Assembly (NCBI GenBank): GCA_905221615.1
Contig: CAJNDT010006024.1
Coordinates: 2,705,764-2,769,763, forward strand
Source: Symbiodinium sp. CCMP2592
Taxonomy: Eukaryota > Sar > Dinophyceae > Suessiales > Symbiodiniaceae
Direction of reading: 5' to 3'
DNA length: 64,000 bases
Shown: piece by piece, positions 54,601-64,000 of the stretch
Position numbering within the stretch: the stretch's first letter is position 1
How the letters are laid out: each line of letters starts with the position of its first letter
The notes under the pieces: model-generated
Seen by the model: the letters and a program-made list of their open reading frames with translations, nothing else
The model's database searches: none
Told to the model about the DNA's origin: nothing
Made by a program: the position numbers and the translations under genes

Positions 54601-57600
54601 ATATTGCGATTCACGTTTTTTTTCAGTTTATCAGTTTATCCGTTTATCCTAGTTGAGTTACCAACCTACCAATGTCACTAAGTCTAGTCAAGTCGAGTCA
54701 AGTCGGTGTTCCCTGTGTTGCTTGTTCAGTGTTGAGTCAAGTATGTTGAGTAAGTTTCTTTCTTTCGTTAATGTTGTTCATTCCATTGACATTGTAACCA
54801 AGGACAAGGCTACATGTTAGCTTGAGCACAGAAGTTGAACAACAAAGTTCAAAGGTCAAAGCCAAAGCCTAAAAAAAAGGACATGACTACGACACTGTTG
54901 TGTAGTAAAGACAAAGGATTCAGGCAGCTTGCTAGTCTGATATTGGTAGTATTAAGTTTTAAGATTGCAGGATGCAAGCTCGGTGTCGACATTCAATGGA
55001 TGTGTGTGTGCGCTACAGACCTTCGTGCCTGACTGGTTTGTGCTCGAGAATGTGGATATGGAGAGCACAGGATCAGACGGCAGCGCGACGGCTGCGGACA
55101 GTGATTCCAACTTCGGACTCATCATCAAGGCTCTGTCCGAGATCGGCTACACAGTTCGGGCATACCACTTGAATTCACAGGATTATGGCCTGCCGCAGCG
55201 GCGCATGCGCCTGTACTTTGTAGGCTACAATGCGAAAACCCAAGATCGTGTGAATTTCGCACGGTTCGAGAAGAACCTCCAGAAGTGTCGTCTGAAGTGC
55301 CAGCCGCCGGTCGCTTGCCAGATGTGAGTGGACGTGTTGAAAGTTGAAAGAATCTTACGTCAGTCTAGAGTAGTCTAAAGGCTAAAGCCGTGAGTATTGA
55401 ATCTGGATTCCTGGTTATCAGTTGGCGCATATCAGTGTGGTGGCTAGAGTCCAGCTGAAGTCTAGAATCTAGAATTTACTATAGAGTGCTATAGAGTATA
55501 GAGTATAGAGTTTAGAGTTCACAGTGTGGATATACAGACATGAATTGAACTATTTACTGTATGTAAAACTGTAATATATAGAAACATTAAAGTATCACTT
55601 TAAACCTTGAGATCAGTCAGCAGGACGAAGTTGGAGAGTTGGGGACTTAATCACTGACTATACAATACAATATGCAATGTAGCTGGTGCTTGATGAGATC
55701 TACATGCATATGTCGCCCAGGCCGACTACATGCTCCCGGACGACTGCTTTGTCGTGCAGGATGAACTCTTACGACGGTATGACATCATGCAGAGGCGAAA
55801 AGACAGGGCCGAGAAGGGTGACAAGAGCAAGGACAAGGACAAAGAGACCGGCGAGGATCCAGATGCGGCCCCGATGGATGTGAAAGACAAGTCAAAGTGG
55901 CAGTCCTTGCACATGAACCTAGCTGAAACCCGTCACTCGGCGCTCATGGCCTAATCCAGTCTAGAGTCTAGAGTCTAGTCTAGCCACTAGTTTTAAAGTT
56001 TCGAGCCGTCTACAGTCTAGGCTCGACTCTAGACTCGACTCTAGACCCTTCGTGTCGGCGTGTCGGGAGTCTAGTCACATGTCACTGGTCGCGTATGTTG
56101 AGAGTAAGAGTCTACGAGTCCAGAGAGTTCGAGTCAGGGGCCATGGCCGTTCATATTGATCTAGATTCTAGAATCTAGACATACTGACGACTCAAGAACA
56201 AGTGCTGGATTCAATCATTCAAGTCAAGATGCTGAACTTTCTTGTCATCTTTCTGCTCAGCTGCTTATTCTTGATTCTATCTATTCTTAACTTAACTCAA
56301 CCGAGGTCCTAGTCCCACACTCCATAGCGCCTAAACGACTAACTACTAACTACCAACCTAACTCTAGTCAAGGCAATCTAGTCACTAGGCAAATCTAAAC
56401 ACCTAAAATTGCGAGGGGGCATCCAGTGGCCGCTGCGCATCCCGGAAGCCCTGAAGACCAATGAGTGGTACAAAACCTTGAGCAGCCGCGAGCAAGAGGA
56501 ACCTTGAGGTATGCGATGCAACGTTTTGAGTTTTGAGTTTTGTGAGTGTTTCTTCCAGGGGTCTTCTTTAAGTAGACTCAAGTACATGAGGTTCACCTTT
56601 GTTAGTTTCAAGTTTAAAGTCGGGGATTCAAGGCCGAAAAGGCCTGACACTAGAGTCACTAGAGGCTAAGGCTCTCGTGTTTCGTAGTTTTGCGGCTTTC
56701 AAGAAGCGTTGAAGCCACAAGCTGTACCGAATCAGAGATGGCATGCCTTGTGTTACGTTGTGAGTTTTGAATCTCGAGAGCCTTTTGGTGAGACACCGAG
56801 AACTACATTTTCCTACTAGACGCGCGCGAGACGCTGATCAAGCTTGGCAAACCTCCGATCCGCTACGGCGACTTGTACCACAATGCGAATCGAACGCCCA
56901 CATCTTCTGCTGAGGTGAGGTTGGGGATGGGAGCATACGATGCAGAGTGTTTTCTTTTCGCTTGACAGGACACTAGTCACCTAGAGTCACTCGAGGATTC
57001 ACAAGCTCAGCATTGGTGATCTTCTTCCGTGTCTGAGTCCTAGTCCTAGTCGTAGTTCGTTTCAATGTACAATAAAGATGAAATATTTAATATAGTTAAT
57101 AGTTAAATATAGTTTAATGTAAAGTTTAATGTTTAATAGTCAGTGATTTATATTGCTAGATCGAGTCAACAATTCGGTACATCAATAACTATTCTAATTC
57201 TGCTTCTACCTAAAATTGTGTTTCTATTCATTCCATTGCATTCAGTTCAGAGGACTCAACTCCGAACCTTAGTAAGCGTCTCAGCAGGTCCTAGTTCGCG
57301 TCAGAGCTCTAGTTTGAGCCTGAGGGGCTTAGTTTTTGGAGGTCCTGTTTGGTATAGGTAGGGAGACCAGAGGAGCAAGTGTATCTCAGTCTGAGCCTGC
57401 GTCGAGTTTCTACTTTCATTGAGGCGGATTCCACTCACAGGCGGTGTGGTGAGGAGCCTCCGTATCGGTATCGTTGCACAGTACTACAAAGCAGATTCTG
57501 CCGAATATAATAATATAATGTAGACTGACTAGTAGTCAGACTTGTTTAGTTTAGTTTAGTTTAGCTGCTTAGCAGTTAGCTAATAATAATAACAATGTAA

Positions 57601-58198
57601 CAAGTAACAAGTAACAAGGTCCCTCCGACATCCAACATGGTAACTTGGTAACTGGTAACATGTACACGACAGGTGGTGCCAACTATCCTCCCATCGACGA
57701 AGCTCGTTGACCTTGAGCGAGGCCGCCTTTTGCTAGGATCTGTGGCTGCATCTCTGATTTCGGATTACGACGACTATAGCCACTGTTACTGCCTCCGCCA
57801 TTTCGCTTCTTTGTAGGTAATCAGCAATTACTAACTAAGTCAGCTGCTGCTACGATGACGATTGCTACTACTTCTACTTCTAATTTAAGTTTACTTCTAC
57901 TTCTACATTACTTCTACATTCTACCTCTACTCTACTGTCCTACTGCGGCACCTGCTAATGCCACTGCTGCTGCTGCTGCGGCTACGGCTACGGCTACGGC
58001 TACTACATGTGCCCGTGCCAGTACAAAGAACCCCTACAGTCACTATATGTCACTACAGTGCTACAGCTACTACCACTACTACTACCACCTCCACTACTTG
58101 CACTAATCCTACTACTACTACTACCACTACCGCTACCACTACCACTACTACTACTCCTACTACTACTACGGCTACAACAACTACTACTACTACTACTA

Positions 58199-58232
<34 letters not shown>

Positions 58233-59286
58233 CACTACTACTACTACTACTACTATTACTACTACTACTACTACTACTACTAATTACTACTACTTACTAC
58301 TACCACTACTACTGCTACTACTACTGCTACCGCTACTGCTACTGCTACTCCTGCTAGTGCTACTACTACGACTACTACTACTACGACTACTACTGCTACT
58401 ACTACTACAACCACGAACACGACTGCATCTACTGCGGCCGCCGCTACTACCACCACCACAACTGCCGTGTTTCTATTCTATTGTATTGAAGTATTGAAGT
58501 GTTTTCCACTGTTACACCAAGGAAGAGAACTTCTTCATTTGCAGGGCATCCAGCTCACTCCCCATCAGATGGATCCGTTATCGGAACCGCAGATGACAGA
58601 CTTTGCTGGCAACGCGCTGCTTGGCATGAGCGGTTGTTACTTGTTACTACGAAGACTTTCGACTTGTAACTTTCGACGTTATGAGTCATGAGTTATGCAT
58701 CACCACAACTCCCAGTATAACCTACATTATCCACAACAAGTCATTTGTTCTTTCAAGTCAAAAGTCAAGAGTCAAGACAAGACTCTGACAAGACTCGACC
58801 TTAGTCTCCGAGTCTTGGTCGTTAGTCTAGAGTCTAGAGTCTAGAGTCTAGAGTCTAGAGCCTAGAGCCTAAATTCTAGAGTCCTAGAGCTAGAGTCTAG
58901 TCTAGACTCTAGACTCTAGACTTTGGGGTCACTTGTTTTTTTTTCTGATATGCTTATCAATTATCAATATTCAATAGGATTGTGTTGGGAGCACATGAGA
59001 ACCTGTGCGGTAAGGGTCTTTTTGTGTGTGCGTACAGTGTGCGGTGGGTTGTCTGTGCATGTGCGTGCGGCGCGGGCGGTGCGCGCGTACAGCGTGGTAC
59101 GATTTTCGTGGGGAGCATTCGAGAACTTATGCGATGGGTTTGTGCACATGCTGCATGCCGCCAAGGTTCTCCTCGACAGTGTTTCTTGCTGTCTTCTTGT
59201 GTGGTATGGCTGAGCTCAGCTACAACACCGAGAGTGAGGACGAGGAAATGATGGATTTGGCGGGGCTCGCTGCAACGTCACGATGA
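49815..59286 (+). CDS. Cytosine-5 DNA methyltransferase, 14-exon gene (copy 2)
   Basis: All 14 exons of copy 1 are present with the same frames and motifs: 49815-50037, 50647-51372, 51784-51936, 52607-52687, 53096-53275 (motif I), 53931-54086 (II, III), 54199-54309 (IV, again GGFSCRSFS), 54971-55323 (VI, VIII), 55721-55954, 56416-56505, 56820-56914, 57673-57762, 58545-58632 (X) and 59180-59286 (stop). No exon difference from copy 1 was noticed, so if both loci are real both should be expressible. Copy 2 lies about 900 bases from the divergence into telomere-like DNA. Confidence 0.8.
54199..54309 (+). CDS. C5-MTase copy 2, exon 7 with catalytic Cys
   Basis: Identical to 15832-15942, including Ser in place of Pro before the catalytic Cys. 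Confidence 0.75.
54971..55323 (+). CDS. C5-MTase copy 2, exon 8 (motifs VI and VIII)
   Basis: Identical to 16604-16956: WFVLENVD and DYGLPQRRMRLYFVGY. Confidence 0.85.
57857..58464. repeat. TAC/CTA triplet expansion, copy 2
   Basis: As 19490-20100 but one GCT unit shorter. Confidence 0.9.
58969..59096. repeat. Left inverted-repeat arm, copy 2
   Basis: Same as 20605-20732; partner at 60038-60165. Confidence 0.85.
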
Positions 59287-60037
59287 CTTCGGGTTGGAAT
59301 TTGTTTGACTGTTTGAGTTAAGTTTAGTTAAGTTAAGTTACGTTCTTGGTTCTTGATTCTTGGTTTTGGGGTTGACTTAGAAATCTTCGGCGAATTAGAT
59401 TTAGGTAGCGACCGCCGGAGAACTATCCCTCTCTGGTTCACCTGACCTGCATACCGACACCCAGGCTCCGCAGCTCCAGCACGACCTGATCCCTGATCTT
59501 GACACCGACTGTCACGCATCGCCGTAGGATGCCGTACGCATACATGCCCTTTCTTTGCTGGGCATCAAGGAACACTGACGCCATGATGTTATACATACAC
59601 TTATACACCAGCGAGAGTCCTAGAGACTAAAGGCCCTGGAGTCTGGAGTCTAGAGTCCACCTGTCTATAGCCAACACATAGCGTCACCACAAGCGCAGCA
59701 CCAACAGTGAAGCTTGACGTCCGGCCGGTGGCAAATTTTGTGCATCATTGTAGACTGTAGACTGTAGAGTACCTTGACGCCAGTAAGGCATACCGCTCTT
59801 CGAGCCTGACGCATGCGGAGTGCAAAATGTCATGGGCCCTGCCGGCTTCAGCCATGTTTCATGATGATTCCAATGTGGGCGGCGCATACATGCCACACAC
59901 TCCGCACGTACACGTCCGCGCGTTGCATGCACAACCCAGCACAATGCACGCGCAAACCGCGCACACCGCAGACAACCCACCGCACGCTGTACGCACGCAC
60001 CGCCCGCGCCGCACGCACAGGCACAGACAACCCACCG

Positions 60038-60165
60038 CACGCTGTACGCACGCACCGCCCGCGCCGCACGCACATGCACAGACAACCCACCGCACACTGT
60101 ACGCACACACAAAAAGACCCTTACCGCACAGGTTCTCATGTGCCCCCAACACAATCCTATTGAAT
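60038..60165. repeat. Right inverted-repeat arm, copy 2
   Basis: Same as 21674-21801. Homology to copy 1 ends just beyond it, at ~60167. The 55-bp tandem repeat is at 59971-60111. Confidence 0.85.
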
Positions 60166-60355
60166 TTTGATAAATGTAGACTAATGGCCTTTTATCGGTG
60201 TTGGGTCCGTTGGGCCATTATTTCATTTACTCTTCGGGGTTTAGGTAAACCCCAAACCCGGCTGGCGTGCTTTCGGGGGCGTTCTCGAGCTGTCATCTGA
60301 GAAGTCAGCGTGTGGAACCGTGATGATCTGGGCGCTGATTGAGCGTTTGGGGGTA

Positions 60356-60432
60356 GGTCGGTTTAGGGTTTAGGGGTTTAGGGTTTAGGGTCTAGGATTT
60401 GGGGTTTGGCGCTAAGGGCTTTGGGTTTAGGG
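60356..60432. repeat. TTTAGGG block
   Basis: About eight degenerate units in G-rich orientation (GGTTTAGGGTTTAGGGG). Confidence 0.85.
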
Positions 60433-60546
60433 GTGATAGTGATCCTGATGGTGGTGATGGCCCCGGAGCCCACGCTAAACGCCCTAAGCTGATGCCCGAA
60501 AGCCAAGAGCTCTCAAGCAAACCTTTAGTCTGAGTGCGTCAAATTC

Positions 60547-60670
60547 CCTAACCCCTAAACCCTCGACCCTAAGCCCCAAACCCTAAACCCCAAACCCTAA
60601 CCCGAAACCCCAAAGCCTAAACCCCAAAGCCTGAACCCTAAACCCCTAAACCCCCAAACCCAAACTCACG
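60547..60670. repeat. CCCTAAA block, opposite orientation
   Basis: About sixteen units of CCCTAAA/CCCCAAA, facing the block at 60356-60432. Confidence 0.85.
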
Positions 60671-60777
60671 ACCCCTTTGGCGCCTGACAGAAGGCCTGTG
60701 GAGAAGGCTGGGAGGGGGCCCAGGGGGTTTCAGAGGGCTTCTGCCTGGGACTTGGGAGGAGACTTGAGAGGGGTAAC

Positions 60778-60890
60778 ATAGGGGCCTCAATAATTAGAAT
60801 AAGGGTTTGGGGGATATTATATACTATGGTTCCTGTAGTTATAATAAGGAACCCCCAAATAGTAGTGGTAATTAGCTTCTAGGTCCCTAT
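60778..60890. repeat. Hairpin element with imperfect ~45-bp arms
   Basis: Left arm 60778-60820 and right arm 60841-60890 are inverted (shared ATAGGG, CCT, TAATTA, TTTGGGGG and ATTAT blocks), with a ~20-base loop. Confidence 0.65.
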
Positions 60891-61084
60891 AGCAGCATGG
60901 AACTTGAACTCCTTTAAAAGCACCCTAAGCCTTAAGCCCTAGTTTCCATTCACCCCATGAGCATCCTTTGTGGTTTGAGGGTTTTGAGGGTTCGGTGAGG
61001 GATTGACCACCGAAGTTTCTCATGTTCAACTCACATCGTCCGAAATCTCGATGCCGATTTCAACTAAACGAGCCTCAGCTTCTC

Positions 61085-61200
61085 AAATTCTGAGCCCTAA
61101 ACCCTTGACTCTTCACCCAAACCCTAAACCCCAAGCCCCAAACCCCTGAAGCCTAAATCCCCAATCCCAAACCCTAAACCCTAAACCCCAAACCCCAAAG
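61085..61200. repeat. CCCTAAA block
   Basis: About fifteen degenerate C-rich units. Confidence 0.85.
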
Positions 61201-61321
61201 GGCTCTGGTAATCTGCATCCTTTGAAACCAGCCAAAAGGCGCCTCGAAATCGGGAGATTGTGGCCCGCGCGCGAGGGTATTGGCCTCAGACGCCAAGCCT
61301 GTCATCCCCGATCATCCTGAA

Positions 61322-61440
61322 TCAGTTTTTGGGGTTTAGGGGTTTAGGGGTTAGGGGTTTAGGGTTTAGGGGCTTGGGTTCAGGGGTTTAAGGGGTTTCG
61401 GGGGTTCGGGGTTCAGGGCTTAGGGGTTAAGGGTTTAAGG
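61322..61440. repeat. TTTAGGG block
   Basis: About fifteen degenerate G-rich units, again opposite to its neighbour. Confidence 0.85.
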
Positions 61441-61568
61441 ATGTTCGCAATATTTCGTTCTGAAGGATTGGTAAGAATAAGAGCGCATAGGTCTCTATGT
61501 GACATCAACATAGTATACCCCAGCACTAAATTCCGAACATCAAAAGGCCGCTGTGCTACTTCCGTCTG

Positions 61569-61653
61569 CCCCTTGATGTAGGAACTCGAGCAAGAACTAG
61601 ATCCTTGGATACATGTTGGGTCTCTTAGTTAAGTTCCTACGTTGCAGAGAGGG
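61569..61653. repeat. Possible hairpin
   Basis: CCCCTTGATGTAGGAACT near the left end is roughly inverted in AAGTTCCTACGTTGCAGAGG at the right end. Several mismatches. Confidence 0.4.
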
Positions 61654-61754
61654 AAAGATGAGCGAGATGCTTTAAATCGCCAATCAAGCCCAACTCCTGA
61701 ACCCCTATGAGCCTTAAAGCTTTGCCTATATGAGAAATGCCTGAAACCTAAACC

Positions 61755-61858
61755 TCAACTTCTTAAGCCCTGGCCCCTCTAACACCTGAATCATGCCCCC
61801 TGCCCTAAATCCTAGACCCTTGAACCCCTGAATCCCCAAACCCCTACAACCCTATAGT
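61755..61858. repeat. Strongly degenerate CCCTAAA block
   Basis: C-rich CCCTGAA/CCCCTAAA-like words at about 7-base steps. Confidence 0.6.
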
Positions 61859-61863
61859 GAGCC

Positions 61864-61958
61864 CCAGAAAGTTGGAACATGAGTTTAGGATGATTAGTGC
61901 TAGGATTCCCTCTACCTTGCCTTAAGGGAATGAGGATAATGATGTTCCAACTTTCTGG
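61864..61958. repeat. Hairpin with perfect 17-bp terminal arms
   Basis: CCAGAAAGTTGGAACAT at 61864-61880 and its exact reverse complement at 61942-61958, with weaker inner pairing (GGATTCCCT / AGGGAATGAGG). Confidence 0.8.
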
Positions 61959-62210
61959 CTTCTACTGTAAATTCCTGAAGCCCCGGATCCCCAAACCCCG
62001 AAGCCCCTGAACTCCTGAGCTCCTTGAGGCTGGTGAACCGAATCTCCCTGGATCCGAAAGTCATCACAGATCATGCTGGGACTGCGGGCAGCGGCTAAGA
62101 CGGGTCTTCACCGCTCGAAAATCCGAGGGCCCTTAACTAAGGCGAGCCTCAGACGAGGTGCTGATAGCATTTCTGGGCAAGCTAGGTGGTCCAGCTCCTA
62201 CATCTACACT

Positions 62211-62327
62211 TAGAGGATCATGGGACTTAGTAAGTACGGTTACAAGTAGGTTATAATTAGGATAACCCCACTTAGGGGACTATAACCCTAACTATAGCCT
62301 ACTTACCAAGTCCTATGGTCCTCTCAG
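62211..62327. repeat. Hairpin with ~50-bp arms
   Basis: GAGGATCATGGGACTTAGTA on the left pairs with TACCAAGTCCTATGGTCCTC on the right; pairing continues inward (GTAGGTTATAATTAGG / CCCTAACTATAGCCTAC). Size and terminal palindrome are foldback or MITE-like. Confidence 0.75.
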
Positions 62328-62365
62328 CAGCTCGTTTTTCGAGTTGCGTTAACTTGTGCGGCCTG

Positions 62366-62425
62366 TCGCCAGGCCTAAGCCCTAAGCCCCCTAAACCCTA
62401 AACCCTAAGCCCCAAACCCTCAATT
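62366..62425. repeat. CCCTAAA block
   Basis: About seven C-rich degenerate units. Confidence 0.75.
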
Positions 62426-62599
62426 CTGACTTTCGCTACTGTCTTTTGAGGTTAAAAAACTTTCTTCAAAAAACGCCCAAGAGAATATTTAACATACTAT
62501 GTTCATTATGATTCTAAGGGGGTATAGTTCGGGTCCGGCTTTGGAGCCCAAATGGGTTGTTGGCTTTAGGGCTTCTGGGGTTATCCACTTAGAGTCCTT

Positions 62600-62642
62600 A
62601 AGCCCTAAACCCTGAATCCTAAACCCCGAATCCCTAAACTTG
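62600..62642. repeat. CCCTAAA block
   Basis: Six C-rich degenerate units. Confidence 0.75.
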
Positions 62643-63011
62643 AAAGGCTCTCAACAATAAACCCGAAGCAAGCGATATCGCAATTGTGGTCAAGACCTGC
62701 CGTGAAAGATGCCAAGATGCCATGCGAATTCGGTGTTGTTGAGCATCTCTGTCCTGCATTTAGGGGGGGGTTCAGGGTAGTATGTTCAGGGCATTCGGGC
62801 AAAGGGCTGAAGGCTGTCTGGTGGAGTCTGAGGTTCGGGTTAAATTGGAAGTCATCAGAAGAAGTTGGGGTACACATCAACCGCCGTGATTCCGTTTCGA
62901 ACTGCTGGACATTTGATATCAACAATGCTTTGTGCATTCCTCTCCCTGCAGCTTGCCTGCAAAGGTTGCCAACATCGTAATTCCAAATTCGAAAGCCTGA
63001 GCCCTCATCTT

Positions 63012-63066
63012 AAAACCTTAACCCTAAACCCTAAACGCCTAGACCCCCTTTTGAGGACCCTAAACC
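63012..63066. repeat. CCCTAAA block
   Basis: Perfect CCCTAAACCCTAAA followed by degenerate units. Confidence 0.75.
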
Positions 63067-63377
63067 ACCTGCGCACTTCTTGCAGGACATATTATATACG
63101 GAAATCATGATATGGAATCACAAAAACTAGGCTCTGCGCGTTCAGGGTTTTGGCCTCGAGGGCTTTAGTTTCTGTAGATTGACCGAGGATTTGTCAGACC
63201 AGAAACAGGATTCCAGTATAATACCCTTCTCCCTGCGGCCCCTTCTTGATAGTGGCGCAACATCTATTGATTGATCGATCTTTCAGAAGTTGTTCAGAAG
63301 TTTGCCTTCTCGCTTCGATTCGTAGAGGTTTCCGAGCGAAGGACTCTCCCATCCTGGAGACGTAGGCCAGCTCAAGA

Positions 63378-63465
63378 GCCCCTGAACCCCTAAACCCCTA
63401 AACCCCTAAACCTTAAACCCTAAACCCCTAAACCCTGAACCCCTAAATCCTGAACCCTAGACAGA
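63378..63465. repeat. CCCCTAAA block
   Basis: About eleven units, the first four being CCCCTAAA in perfect register. Confidence 0.85.
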
Positions 63466-63580
63466 GCCTTTCGGAGTTCACCTTGACACGTACACTCCAA
63501 ACAAAAGGCCTCTAGCCGCCTCAACCCCGACCTGTAGCCGAACAGACCTACTTTTTCTTGGGTTCCTTGTGGGGGTTGCT

Positions 63581-63674
63581 ATGTGTGTATATATATATAT
63601 ATATGGTTATATATATGTACATATATATGTATATACATATATATTTATACATATATACATACATACATACATAC

Positions 63675-63709
<35 letters not shown>

Positions 63710-63735
63710 TATATATATATATATATATATATATC
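63581..63735. repeat. AT / ATAC / GATA microsatellite complex
   Basis: Runs of (AT)n, (TATG)n-like, (CATA)n, (GATA)n and (AT)n in direct succession. Confidence 0.9.
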
Positions 63736-64000
63736 CTTGAACAGGTAGGTCTTCGGGCCACAGGTAAGCACTAAACCCCAACACCCTTACATACCTTCAT
63801 ACTTGGCCCGAATCCGGCAATCCTGGCACATCAACCTCGGGTCTATTGATTTGCAGCAGGCTGAAGCATGGAGTGCCTCTCTTTTCCATGGACGAAGTCC
63901 ATGGCCAAACAAAAACAAACGTCCGGTTAGTGAGCCGGAGTTGAGGCAACCAAGTTGCCAGAAGCTCCCGGGCAGCTTCAGACGGGCCTGCCCTTAAGCC

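Larger units (their letters stand above)
40782..60167 (+). repeat. 19.4 kb second copy of 2418-21803
   Basis: Direct-orientation copy with offset 38,364 up to ~13,390, 38,367 to ~19,600, then 38,364 again. Differences seen: the G/T edge of a G run (7698/46063), the poly-G tract before exon 3 (+3), the edge of the poly-G in intron 5, and one GCT triplet fewer in intron 12. I noticed no substitutions in exons. It carries the same hairpins, arrays and repeats at the shifted positions. Confidence 0.97.
60168..64000. other. Subtelomere-like repeat region, no gene seen
   Basis: Short unique stretches alternate with degenerate telomere-type blocks and hairpins. Open frames (for example 62605-62937 on the minus strand and 62684-62980) have no protein-like features, and I do not call them. 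The last 230 bases (63,770-64,000) are unique and contain a small palindrome (CCATGGACGAAGTCCATGG). Confidence 0.6.

Noticed and set aside
62605..62980. ORFs of about 100 codons in the telomere-like region
   Set aside because: No protein-like composition, overlapping on both strands and flanked by degenerate repeats.
60356..63465. True chromosome end or telomere
   Set aside because: The blocks are degenerate, occur in both orientations and are followed by unique sequence, so the window does not end in a telomere.

Overview
The window looks like dinoflagellate nuclear DNA. Four things point that way. Retroelement heads carry a decayed copy of the dinoflagellate trans-spliced leader (3' end CCATTTTGGCTCAAG). 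Genes are split into short exons of 80-350 bp between long AT-rich, repeat-filled introns. Most exons start with G after the acceptor AG, and several intron starts only make sense as GA or GC. Telomere-like TTTAGGG blocks are frequent. No rRNA, tRNA or prokaryote-like operon was seen. Exon boundaries are my reading of frame and splice sites and may be off by a few codons.

Layout. (1) 1-21,805 is an AT-rich gene region on the + strand. Nine exon-like blocks (about 741-8,347) encode a helical, charged protein I do not recognise. Fourteen exons (about 11,451-20,922) encode a cytosine-5 DNA methyltransferase, with motifs I, II, III, IV, VI, VIII and the C-terminal IX/X region in order. Introns are full of TCTAGAG arrays, a TAC triplet expansion, poly-G runs and hairpins. 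(2) About 21,806-40,681 is GC-rich and made of non-LTR (LINE-like) retroelements, mostly + strand. These are a head fragment (E0), a decayed 8.2 kb element (E1: ORF1, a frameshifted endonuclease-RT-RNase H ORF, and a third ORF with a C2H2 finger) and a second element (E2) with an uninterrupted ~1,840-residue endonuclease-RT-RNase H polyprotein. (3) 40,682-40,781 is a 100-N gap. (4) 40,782-60,167 repeats 2,418-21,803 almost base for base (offset 38,364-38,367). The only differences I found are at homopolymer or triplet runs. (5) 60,168-64,000 is subtelomere-like DNA: blocks of degenerate TTTAGGG/CCCTAAA in both orientations separated by hairpin elements, ending in AT/GATA microsatellites.

The two copies of the methyltransferase locus share one interior and have different right flanks, a retroelement nest in one and telomere-like repeats in the other. 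The divergence point lies at the outer end of a 128-bp inverted-repeat arm. The simplest reading is two haplotypes (or a very recent duplication) joined in one scaffold. The retroelements' spliced-leader remnants suggest they inserted from mature, trans-spliced mRNA. The methyltransferase probably acts in nuclear DNA methylation; nothing in the sequence links it functionally to the upstream gene.
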